64,000 nucleotides of DNA from Adineta vaga (lineage: Eukaryota; Rotifera): positions 6,386,001 to 6,450,000 of the forward strand of contig CP075495.1 of NCBI GenBank assembly GCA_021613535.1, given 5' to 3'. Under the pieces are notes generated by a model. That model ran no database searches and was not told the origin of the DNA. It worked only from the letters and a program-made list of their open reading frames with translations. A program made the translations under genes and the position numbers. Below are positions 54,454-64,000 of this stretch, piece after piece (positions within the stretch are counted from its first letter, which is position 1; every line of letters starts with the position of its first letter).

Positions 54454-55458
54454 TTTGTTTACAAAAAAATTTAATTAATTATTAAAAAGCAATCAAAGAA
54501 TTTTTCTTCTGCACTTCAAACGACACCAACTAATCGCACAAAATCAATCATTAAAGATTCATACCGATGAAAAGAATCGTTTTTCTCTCTTTCTTGTCGA
54601 CTTACTCTTCTCTCGGAGAAAATCAACTATACATCGACTGATAACAATAAGAACAAGAAGTACATTGCTTATTTGCCTTCGAGCTTCGAGAAATGAAGAG
54701 TAATACAACCATACATATATTGTACTATTTTCTTAGTGTTCTGTTTCCGTCTCTTTCTCATTTGCTGCATCAGTACAACTGTCTATCATAGAGCAGAAAT
54801 AGATAAATAAATCCATCTGTACAATATCACCAATGATAGACTCTTCTCTTTTGCTTTTCTTCTTGTGATTATTTCTATCAGTAGACATTAATAAGAACAT
54901 TTGCTTCTCGGTGCTTTTCTTTTGCCATTTTCTCTCTCATAATCTATGATTGGCATATAGACGAAAGAGACAACTAGGAAATGGTTTGTTTCAAAAGAGA
55001 TATGACGAGTAATTATTGTAGATGGGTCTGTTGTTTCTTTCTTTGAATTAAAACAAGTGTACTTTATATTTAACAATTATCAAATTCTTATGAATGTTTC
55101 TTGCCGTAAGCATTGATTGTATGAATGAGTAGTACATCAATTGACAGTAAGAGTAAAGAGGAGAGAATTGCTGCTATTCCTCATATTCACATCTATGACT
55201 GATGATACCCAACTGATGCAATAAAATATTGTTAATAGAAAAACTATACATTGATTATAAGAATAGAATATATTTGATGAAATCAACAAAAAAAAACACA
55301 TTTGTACATGTAGACGAAAAAATCTGTTTTGATCTATTGACTCGCTCAATTCCTGTTGGGAAAAGAAGAAAAAAAAACTACAAATGTGTAAGAAAAGAAA
55401 AATTTATCAAGTTTATAGAATTTAATCTGGAATTATAATATTTGTTTATGTTTATTAT
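54454..55458. other. Intergenic spacer
   Basis: About 1 kb between two minus-strand genes: the innexin promoter and the 3' UTR of the peritrophin/EGF gene. It is AT-rich with nothing else recognised. Confidence 0.5.
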
Positions 55459-57994
55459 TTACGCACCTAAAAAAGAAACAAATATGATTTGATTCAATAA
55501 TCGTAAATAGAAACTTACGAAGTTCACAGAAACGACCGATTCGTCCTGCTGGACAACGACATTCAGGTGTTGAACCAACATGAACACATATACCACCGGC
55601 TTGACATTTAAGTGGACAATAGTGTGCACTGTCTGATTGTTCAACTTGAATTAAAAGAAAGAAAATCTCATGTTAAACATTTCTATTCCCTAGAAATCAT
55701 AAAAACTTACTTCGTTCACATAAAACACCGGATGTACCCTTTTGACAAGCACATTGTGCACCAACACTTGTTGTAATACATCTACCATTGTTCATACATG
55801 GATTATTGGATGAACAAGATTTTGGTCGATTAACTATAGAGAAGAAAAAATTATTTAAATCAAAGTCTAATTTTGAATAGAGAAAAACGTACTAAATTCA
55901 CATTTTTCTCCATAATATTCGTTTGAACATGAACAACGAGCTTGTCCTCCACGTTGTTCATCAACATAACATTGACCACCGTTTAGACAAGTTGCATTAC
56001 AAGTTTTTGATGTTAATGATCGAGCACTACGACCTTAAAAAACGAAAAGAAACGAGTTCATTTTAAAACAGAACCCTTCTTCGATCAATTCAAACATACT
56101 ATATTGGCAATAATATCCTTGATGGCTATCAGGACACCAACATCTTGCTGCATTATTCTGTACAGCACATCCACCCATATTTTGACTAAATAAAACAATA
56201 GAAAAATTGATTTTTAAATCGAAATTAGAGAGACAACTAACCATGGATTTGGTGCACATGGATTTGTTACGACTATCATTGGACATGGAAAAACAATGCA
56301 ACAGCTTCCTCCGCATGGTGCACGCGTAGCAATAGTTGTTGCTGATGTTGTACTAATTACTAATAGAATAGGAAACAAAATATAGTAGATTAAAGCATTA
56401 CAAATCTCAGAGAAAGAAACATACTTTGTTGGCAATTAGTGCCAGTGTATGGATATGAACATGAACAAATATATCCAGTTGTTGTTTGTGTGCAGACACC
56501 ATTATTAGAGCATGGGTTAGGCATACAATAATTACGAGATTCACAACGAGCACCATAATAACCATTTTGACATTGACAGAGATATGCTATAAATATTTCG
56601 ATAAAAGTAGATAAATTTGTCTTCATTGACTAAAAACAAGAATCGTAACTTACAGTTACCAGTTGGAATACATTGGCCACCATTTTGACATGGTGATTGA
56701 GCACATGGATTGTATGGTGTAGTTGTTGTAATACGATTTTCACAGCAGTAACCATTATACATGGGTGGACATTGGCACATGAATGATGAACCTTGTGGAA
56801 TACATACACCTCCATTTTGACAAGGGGATTGTGCACATGGATTAAATGGTGTTGTTGTTGTAATACGATTTTCACAACAGTAACCATTAAACATGGGTGG
56901 ACATTGGCACATGAATGATGAACCTTGTGGAATGCATACACCTCCATTTTGACATGGGGATTGAGCACATGGATTGTATGGTGTTGTTGTTGTAATACGA
57001 TTTTCACAACAGTAACCATTAAACATTGGTGGACATTGGCATACGAACGATGAACCTTGTGGAGCACATATACCTCCATTTTGACATGGATTTGGTTGGC
57101 ATGGATTTCGAGCTAATAAGGAATGTTCCGATTGCTAAAAGATATAGATTTTATATATGACATACCTGGTGCTTCACAACGATTGCCAGTATGTGTTTCT
57201 GGACAATTACAAATAAATCCTTGTCCTGAAGATATACATTGACCACCATTGAGGCCTAAAGAAAGAAATTAGTTGTCTGACTTATTTCAATGTATAAAAT
57301 TTAAAATATTTACATGGATTTTGTGCACATGGATTACGTGGTTGAACTATAAAATCAAAATTTATACATAGATCGATGATTTTAAATAAAAATCTTCAAT
57401 TATACTTGTTGTTGGTTGTGTTACTGGTGGACATTGAGTATTACCACATATGCATTGAATTGTATTCACAATAATACCACAAACACCAGTACCACAAAAT
57501 GAACATCGATATTGTTTTGGTGTTACTATTGGTCCAAGTGCTCGAGCTTCATCCAATGTTCGAGCAACAGCAATATTATTCAAAGCATTTTCATCAGCAT
57601 CATAGATAATCATATCATTTGTTGTATCTATTTTATACATGAAAAACAATCTTAACCTAAGAAAAAAATCATTAAATTACCAATTTTACGTTGTTGTTGA
57701 ACTCGTTTACAGGCTTCAACTTGTTCTACCCATATACAAGTTTTAAGAGAATCTTCCCAAGCTGTACCAGCAGCACAGGTAAATCGAATTCGTACATTAC
57801 CAAAGCATCGTACAAATTTTTTACAATTATTGGCATCTGCTACAAAATCTTCACATGCTTCTATATATGTATATAACATCAGAAATAAAAATATATTTCA
57901 TTATTAAAATATAGTATCACTTACGTTGACCAAGAACAGTAAGGATAATTGTACCAAAGATACATAACACTAAAGATCGATGTAGGTGTACCAT
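55459..57994 (-). CDS. Secreted peritrophin-A (ChtBD2) and multi-EGF protein
   Basis: Thirteen exons join in frame to 605 residues. The signal peptide is SLVLCIFGTIILTVLG. A six-cysteine ChtBD2 domain follows (CEDFVADANNCKKFVRCF ... CAAGTAWEDSLKTC), which binds chitin. A Cys-rich linker (CSFCGTGVCGII) and about nine EGF-like modules come next. Exon 56654-57112 carries near-identical tandem copies of a 44-residue unit (CAQSPCQNGGVCIPQG ... NRITTTTP) in 132-base periods. The last EGF ends CPAGRIGRFCEL, then an eight-base terminal exon supplies Arg-Ala-stop. No membrane helix is present. It should be an extracellular matrix or cuticle/egg-shell protein that links chitin to protein partners. Calcium-binding EGF consensus residues are not obvious. 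Confidence 0.88.
56700..57080 (-). repeat. 132-base tandem repeat encoding EGF units
   Basis: Three near-identical copies at exact 132-base spacing. The marker CATTGGTGGACATTGGCA-type stretch occurs near 56761, 56893 and 57025. They lie within one exon, so the array grew by unequal exchange or slippage, not by exon shuffling. Confidence 0.85.
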
Positions 57995-60900
57995 TCTTGT
58001 TCTTGTCTGTTCGAAAGATGATATGAAAATCGAATGAATGAAACTCGAAATAATACTACCTTTATATAAAGTTAAGAAAAGATATGACTTTTTCAAACGA
58101 AATTTATGCGTGGTAGTAACGTTAGTCATGTGTATGTGTGTACGAGTATACTTTAAGTTTAACACCACGCAAAGATCATATTGATCCTCTCGATTTTTTC
58201 TGTGGCCGTGCTGTTTTTTTTCTTCGTTAATCAGAAATCTGTGGGCGATATTGTAATCTTCTTGTTGCCTATTTTGATGTTTTTATTACAATTCACTTTT
58301 CGTAAAGAAATCAAAGCAAAGGACAAAGATGAGGGACACGAATACAAAGAGACTTGTGGGTCGTAAGATGATATTTGATTTAGACGAACATTCAGCGTTC
58401 GATAATCCTTTCCTTTTCAATCATCAATATTATTGTATTTTTACAAATAAGATAAAGAATGTATATAACAGTATTATTCAAAACAATAATACCGCCACAT
58501 GGTGAGATTCATGTGATTAATAACAAAGCCTTTTATTTTATTAGATTTTATCTTCAAGAAAAAAAAACAAATTCGTGACATTTTGCTATATAAACTATAT
58601 TGTGAAAATAAGTCAAAAAATATTTCAGTTGAACATAATGAGATTGTAATCTTATTATACAAATGAATGTAGTGCATTTCATAGAATAATTCAATTAAAG
58701 CCATAAATTGAACGATTTATTAAACAATTCAATAATATCAAGTAAAGAAATCTCGCTATAAGTAAGATGATTTCTTGGTATGATAATTAAATTAGTTGTC
58801 AGTTTGAAAGATCAATTATTCAGCAGCACATAGAAATTTTAGAATTAACATGGATCTTTAGGAGGAAAATCAAGTCGGCAAATTTTCTAGGCATTATTAT
58901 CCTTGGAAATATGCTCTCAAATTATCACACTAATTGTATATTTGAAAGCTGATAACATCAATTTTCACAATACTTTTTAATAATAATATGAGACAGATTA
59001 TAGAACGTGCCATTTTATTTTGTATATAATTTAGCTTATTCTCTCTAGTGTTTCTAAAAAAAACACCAAAACTTAAATCATCATACTTTTTTTCCAAAGA
59101 GAAAATAATTTATTTATCTAAACTCGACGATCATCTTATCTCTCTCTCTTGTTGTTTATTAAATCATTTTCAATTCCGTCAAATTATTCTTTATCAAACA
59201 GTTTGGCAACGAAATGAGAAATCATGTAATACGATTTCATACGGCAAAACTTTTGAACAATAATCAATTAGCACTAATAATCCTTCGATCGTTTTTCAGT
59301 TCATGAACAATCGCACTGATTGTTTACATTAGTTTGAGAACGTAAAAATAATTAAACTTCACACATTGTCAATGCCGCTTTTGTTTTCTCAACTTTAACA
59401 ATCATTAATATCTTTCATATAATAGTAAATACATCTTTCTAATTATATATTCGGACGCATTCTTTCTATTTGAATAAGGGTGATTGTAACAATTCTTTTC
59501 ATTTATTATCAACGACGTTGACAGAACGGAAAACGGGGTTTTAGTGCAGACATTATAGTTGCTACTCTAAAATTCTTTTCGTGTTGTTTTCTTTTTATTC
59601 CAAGAGAGAGAGCATGCACGTCGACAGTGTTATAGTCTTTTGTCAACCAGGAGTAGTGAGCACACACACACATATATATATATATTTTTCTTTTTTTTGC
59701 GATAAAAGAGAAAAGACAGTCGAGCGAGAAGAGAGTATAAAAAAAAGATAATTCAAAAAGGCATACTCCTAACACAAGGACATCAAATGAATAATAGCTA
59801 GTCTTGTCTTTCATCTTTCTTCCTCTGGGCTGTCGTATGAGGTGTTGATGTGCATAGGTTACTAGTAAAGTGAGTGTCACTTGATTTCAAGTATATAACC
59901 GTTCATTCAATATGATAGATAAGAAGGTAAAGAAAATGCCTAAGGCAATCATCATTTTTTCTCCTTTTTCAGAGTTTTCCTGATCTTCTTCTTCCCTCTC
60001 TCTCTCTCTCCCTTTTCATCGTTTTCTTGATTGCATCAATGCACATGCACGCACAGGAAATTTGCTACTATGATCATCTATTCTGACTGTTTTTCTCCCT
60101 TTTCTTCTTTCCCTCTCTCTCTCTCTGTCTATAAGCTGTTTCACCAGCGAAGGGCATATGGGCATACAAGGTCCCTACAATGACAAGTATCATCTAATCT
60201 TCTCGATATGAGCCCCTGAGAGCATACTAGAAAAAACAATATATATAAATGTGAGTATAGAAAGTTTTCTCTTTTTCTTTCCAGTTTTGAATGTGTTGGA
60301 GTCGTTCATCTATTTCTTTATCTATTGACAAACAATTAAAAGATATTGGCTGTTTTTTTCTGTTGTCTTTTGTTATTGAAGCGGATTAGACAAGCAAAAA
60401 GAGAGACCGAAAAGACGATGGCATTCATAGAAGAATGCATAGTATATTTGTTAACTTGAATCAGGATTGGGCTTATTCATTCAAGCAAATGAAATCGAAA
60501 CCAACCGATGAACAACCTAATTGAACGCCATACGAGTAGATAGAAGGAAAAAAAGATGCAACATGACATTTTGACAGAAGTTCAGTCATCATCAACGTCA
60601 TATAAACAGAGAAACGTACTATTTATTGATGGTCATAGCATCATATATATATATATATATATGTGTGTGTAACAGCCGGCATACATCTTGATTACATGAG
60701 AGACGAAGGAAAACGAATGTTAGTATGTATATTAATGGCAATCATTTGCTTTTTTTCTCCTTCTTGATCGTGTAAGAAAACTCTTTGCGGTTATATAGAA
60801 TAGCTAACAAATAAGATCATTATCTCCGTTGTACAGTAACAAAGAAGTATGTAGACTGATGCTATTTAGTTTATACTAATACTCTGATTCTTCTAATCAA

Positions 60901-61150
60901 ATGAGAACGAGAAGAAAAAATCGGCTAACGAGAAAGAATAGAATGAAGAAAATCATTCCGACTTGTTCTTCCTCTAGCATCTCAATTACATCATGACAAA
61001 AGAAAAAAACAGATGAATTATGTTAGAAAGAACATACAAAAGAAAATGACGACGACGAAGAGAAGAGAAGCTAAAGAAAAGAAGGAAAAAATAAGTATGT
61101 ATTAGTTGATTCTTTAGATGTTCTATTGAATACGACAGGATTAATACAAA
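57995..61150. other. Long gene-poor stretch
   Basis: About 3.1 kb with no convincing coding frame. It contains several simple repeats: CT runs near 59993-60013 and 60113-60130, (CA)n followed by (TA)n near 59660-59686, and (TA)n with GTGTGTGT near 60643-60670. The promoter of the peritrophin/EGF gene is at the left end. The signal-peptide exon of the following LDLa gene, if it exists, should be here, but none could be joined in frame. Confidence 0.55.
60643..60670. repeat. (TA)n(TG)n microsatellite
   Basis: About ten TA units pass directly into TGTGTGTG. It is non-coding. Confidence 0.85.
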
Positions 61151-61993
61151 ATGAAACCATCACTAAATCCAACATGTGATGGAGGAAATCGAACATTACG
61201 TTGGTCGCAATTTTGTGATGGAATATTTGATTGCCGTGATCATTTTGATGAAGAAGGCCATTTTTGTAGTAAGTTTAAACTAATTACATATTTATTCTTT
61301 CCTATTCAACATTATCAATTCTTTATTTTCTTTGAAATAGAACTTTGTATTAACAATCTTTATTCATGTTCATCGAAAGATGAATTACGCTGTGATTTAG
61401 CATGTAAAGCACTACAATATGTACCTTGTCAAACCATACAAGATCGTCGTGCGTGTCTTCGTCTTCAACAAAACTGTATGAAATTTAATTGAATTCGAAA
61501 AAAGAAAAAGAAAATAATTCCTATCTACTTATAGATGATAATTTTTCCCCTTATCGATTGCTCACAGATATTAATTTCTATATTGGTAGATAAAATTCTT
61601 GATATTTTCAAGCTTATAAATAGCTTTCTCTTCTTATCATTTAGCTGTTGCAATAGCTACCATTATTATTCTTCTTGTTGCTACCGGTATTACAATACTA
61701 ATCAAATATTTTATTCGTACACAGAGACAACGTATAATGAGATTTTCTTCTAAAGTATAAAAACCTTTTATTTATTATTCAAGTTCGATTCTCTCTTCTA
61801 CTTTTTCTTTTAGACCTTACACCTTCCCACTGCTCCACCAGCTCCACCACCGCCGTATTTATCAACTCCTCATCGATCAATAGAACGAGATACTTTATCG
61901 AATCATATCTATGAACAATGTTATGAACCACCACCATATAAAGATGCACATAAATATCCAATGACAAGAACTTATTATGAACATGTATTATGA
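61151..61993 (+). CDS. LDLa-domain type I membrane protein with PPxY motifs (LDLRAD3-like)
   Basis: Exons 61151-61268, 61341-61475, 61645-61754 and 61814-61993 give 180 residues. The extracellular part has an LDLa domain (FCDGIFDCRDHFDEEGHFC, with the acidic Ca2+ ligands) and a second Cys-rich segment (LRCDLACKALQYVPCQTI). The membrane helix is VAIATIIILLVATGITIL, followed by a basic anchor (RTQRQRIMR). The short cytosolic tail holds two PPxY motifs (APPPPYLS and YEPPPYKD). A small LDLa receptor whose tail recruits NEDD4/ITCH-type WW ubiquitin ligases is the layout of LDLRAD3. No signal peptide follows ATG 61151, and an in-frame TAA lies just upstream, so a first exon is probably missing from this model. 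Confidence 0.65.
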
Positions 61994-62070
61994 TATCTAA
62001 ACGTGAAGAATTCTATCGTATTTTGTTTATTTGCTACTATAAGACGACAACAACAAAAAACATCTATATA

Positions 62071-62963
62071 TCAAGAATCTAGAAATTCTTTTTCATCTGT
62101 ACTTGTAAATATTCGAATGGCATGAATATTTGGTAATTGTTTACTAAGTGCATCAGATACTAAACGATGTTGATTAACAGTACGCATACTAGCAAATTCA
62201 TCGGTGACAACAACGATTTCATAACTTGCACCACAACCAGCTAAAAAACAGAAATAAAATCACTGTCGTTTTTTTTGTACTATCATTGATTCATGTATTT
62301 TAAAATATCTTTATTTTTATTCTTCAGTCTGAATGACAATCGCAATTATCATTAGTTCTAAATGAAGGAATGGATTAAATATATGTAATTGTCTGTTAAC
62401 ATATGCAATCAGTTGGGAATAAATGAAGGTTTTTTTCTTCTTCATCGATGAATAATATGGTAACATCTATTCATCAATAGAATAGTTCTTTTTTCTGATG
62501 AAAGACAGATCTCAAACTTGAATGAATACTATTCATACCAATTCTATTTCACTATACACTTATTGAATAGATTTTTTCCGATACACTGGTTCGGAAAACT
62601 GATACAGTTGGATTAGTCGATTGCCAAAAGTAATTTCATTTCTAAAGGAAGTTTATATCGATGATTCAACTCTTACTAATTCTATTCCATATAGGCACTT
62701 AATCTCGATATTGTTGTAGTATTTATCATTCGGATTTTAGTGAGTATGAAAGAATAATTATGGAAATCAATTTCATATTTACATGAAGTATCTTTTACAT
62801 TAACAAGACGAGCATTTGGAAAACGATTTTTTAAAACATCATTTATTTGTCTTTCCCCATCTGTCTGTGATGATGTATTGACATTGGCATATCGTAAGAA
62901 ATTCAAAGTCTTTTGATTTGTTATTAAATTCGAAAGACGAAAACGATTCATATACGATAACAT
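62071..62963 (-). CDS. BOLA3: Mitochondrial BolA-like protein 3
   Basis: Exons 62783-62963 and 62071-62240 give 116 residues. The first 30 residues (MNRFRLSNLITNQKTLNFL) are basic and hydrophobic without acidic residues, fitting a mitochondrial targeting peptide. The BolA fold follows: TDGERQINDVLKNRFPNARL, SGCGASYEIVVVTDEF with the conserved Cys, and RTVNQHRLVSDALSKQLPNI with the conserved His, then HAIRIFTST. This aligns along its length with human BOLA3 (TEGELRVTQIL, GGCGAMYEI, RTVQQHQMVN, MHGLRIFTS). BOLA3 works with GLRX5 and NFU1 in delivering 4Fe-4S clusters to lipoyl synthase and respiratory complexes. The 542-base intron is long for this window and contains no gene. Confidence 0.9.
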
Positions 62964-63349
62964 GATCTACAATGTAATATATTTATATATATATATATGT
63001 ATAAGATAGAAATATTTTTATATTTATTTAGCTCTTTCAAAATCCAGAAAACAAACGCAAAGGTACATGTTAACGCTAAATATATGTATAAATAAAGAAG
63101 GCTGATCAACAAGCAGAGAAGAAAAAAAAAATTAAACAACGATTTTCGTCCTTTCATTGTTGTTCTCTTTCTATACAAAATTACATAGACGCACGAAAAA
63201 TAAACTTTCTTTTATGGAAATATGAACACAAAAATCGAGATAAGAAGAAACAAAACAAATTTCAATTAAAGTTTATATGAGATATTTGGCTTGTATTTTC
63301 TTCTCTATGTTGCTAGTTACTATTTAATAAAGTATTAGAGATAGAAAGA
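62964..63349. other. Intergenic spacer
   Basis: BOLA3 promoter and the 3' UTR of the last gene. A (TA)n run lies near 62983-62997. Nothing else is seen. Confidence 0.5.
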
Positions 63350-64000
63350 TCATAATTTAGTCACTTGAACTAATGGATTGGCTGAAGATTGATTTGAATG
63401 AGTAGAATTGATGTTCGAATGAAGATGAATTTTATTCGATAATCTTCCAAAACGTAAGTCAACACATAAGTCTTCAATACGTTCATTTTCATTTTCAATA
63501 TTACGTTTAATTGCTTCGATTTTTGTCTAAAGAAGAGAACAATATTTTTTTAGTCAAAATATTATCATTTTAGATTTTCTGTCATACCTCTAGTTGATTA
63601 TTCAGTTTAATTGTATTTAATAATTCTTGTAAAATATCTACAGTTTGATTAGATGCTATTTCATTATCCGTTGTTGTTGTTGTTGTTGTTGTCATGACTG
63701 GAGTTATATTTGATAAATCTAATGGTTTTTCATTCATTTGATGTTCTAATTTTGTTAGATTTTCTTTTTCATTCATAAATGAATTGTAAATTGTTTTCAC
63801 TATGAAATAGAATACTTTTTATATATAAAGAAAAACGAATATTCTTACATTGAGCAATAAGACGGGCTTCAATGATTTTTTCTCTTAATAATTCTTCTTC
63901 TGAAATACTATTATTACTATCAATTGCTCGTTGTATTTGAGCAAGTAGTTCATCATCATCGGTTTCGACACCACTTCGTTCACGTTGCCGGATCGGTCTT
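63350..64000 (-). CDS. C-terminal part of a coiled-coil protein, cut by the window edge
   Basis: Three exons are visible (63849-64000 and beyond, 63588-63799, 63350-63526), all in frame and encoding 180 residues. The sequence is helical and charged: DDDELLAQIQRAIDSNN, EEELLREKIIEARLIAQ, NEKENLTKLEHQMNEK, VDILQELLNTIKLNNQLE and IEAIKRNIENENERIEDL, with a poly-Thr run encoded by a GTT repeat on the plus strand. The tail (VDLRFGRLSNKIHLHSN) is short and polar. No known domain is recognised. The start lies outside the window. The heptad-like pattern suggests a subunit of a complex, but no function can be given. Confidence 0.7.

Noticed and set aside
56630-57079. 149-residue ORF in another frame over the EGF repeats
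   Set aside because: Its repeats arise only because the underlying 132-base DNA repeat is read in a second frame; it lacks the EGF cysteine pattern.

Overview
The window looks like nuclear DNA of a small protostome animal, most plausibly a bdelloid rotifer. It is strongly AT-rich. Genes are split by many very short GT-AG introns, mostly 45-70 bases, and lie close together on both strands. Animal families (innexin, RSKR kinase, DENND2, KDM5, BOLA3, a HEXA/HEXB-type hexosaminidase, cyclophilin) sit next to families that are unusual in animals (a KUP-type potassium transporter, a PRISE-type reductase, a hevein-type chitin-binding protein, a bacterial-looking GH20 enzyme). That mixture is typical of bdelloids, but the species assignment is inference. 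All exon models were built by hand from reading frame and splice signals. Most multi-exon models close in frame, which is strong internal support.

Layout. 0-12 kb: the tail of an unknown gene, an RSKR-like kinase, a transmembrane RING-H2 ubiquitin ligase and a DENND2-type Rab exchange factor whose first exons are out of frame with the rest. 12-21 kb: a small secreted Ly6/Quiver-like gene, decayed coding relics, a two-domain hevein-like protein, a 100-base-arm foldback repeat and a short hairpin. 21-27 kb: a membrane-anchored GH20 hexosaminidase, a frame-broken B-box/propeller gene and an iodothyronine-deiodinase-like selenoprotein with an in-frame TGA. 27-33 kb: a complete 26-exon KDM5 histone demethylase. 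34-39 kb: a divergent pair, PRISE-type reductase (minus) and KUP transporter (plus), then cyclophilin A. 40-46 kb: a PPPDE peptidase, a 25-exon leucine-rich-repeat protein of about 930 residues and a short B-box protein. 47-49 kb: a second, animal lysosomal-type hexosaminidase on the minus strand. 50-58 kb: a RASSF-like protein, an EF-hand protein, an innexin and a secreted peritrophin/EGF protein with recent tandem EGF duplications. 58-64 kb: a long gene-poor stretch, an LDLa membrane protein with two PPxY motifs, mitochondrial BOLA3 and a 5'-truncated coiled-coil gene.

Themes. Four genes concern chitin or N-acetylglucosamine: the hevein-like protein, two GH20 enzymes and the peritrophin/EGF protein. 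This fits an animal with chitinous jaws and egg shells, but nothing suggests co-regulation. The most interesting items are the deiodinase selenoprotein with a candidate SECIS stem-loop just after its stop codon, the adjacent divergent pair of probable horizontally acquired genes, and the foldback repeat.
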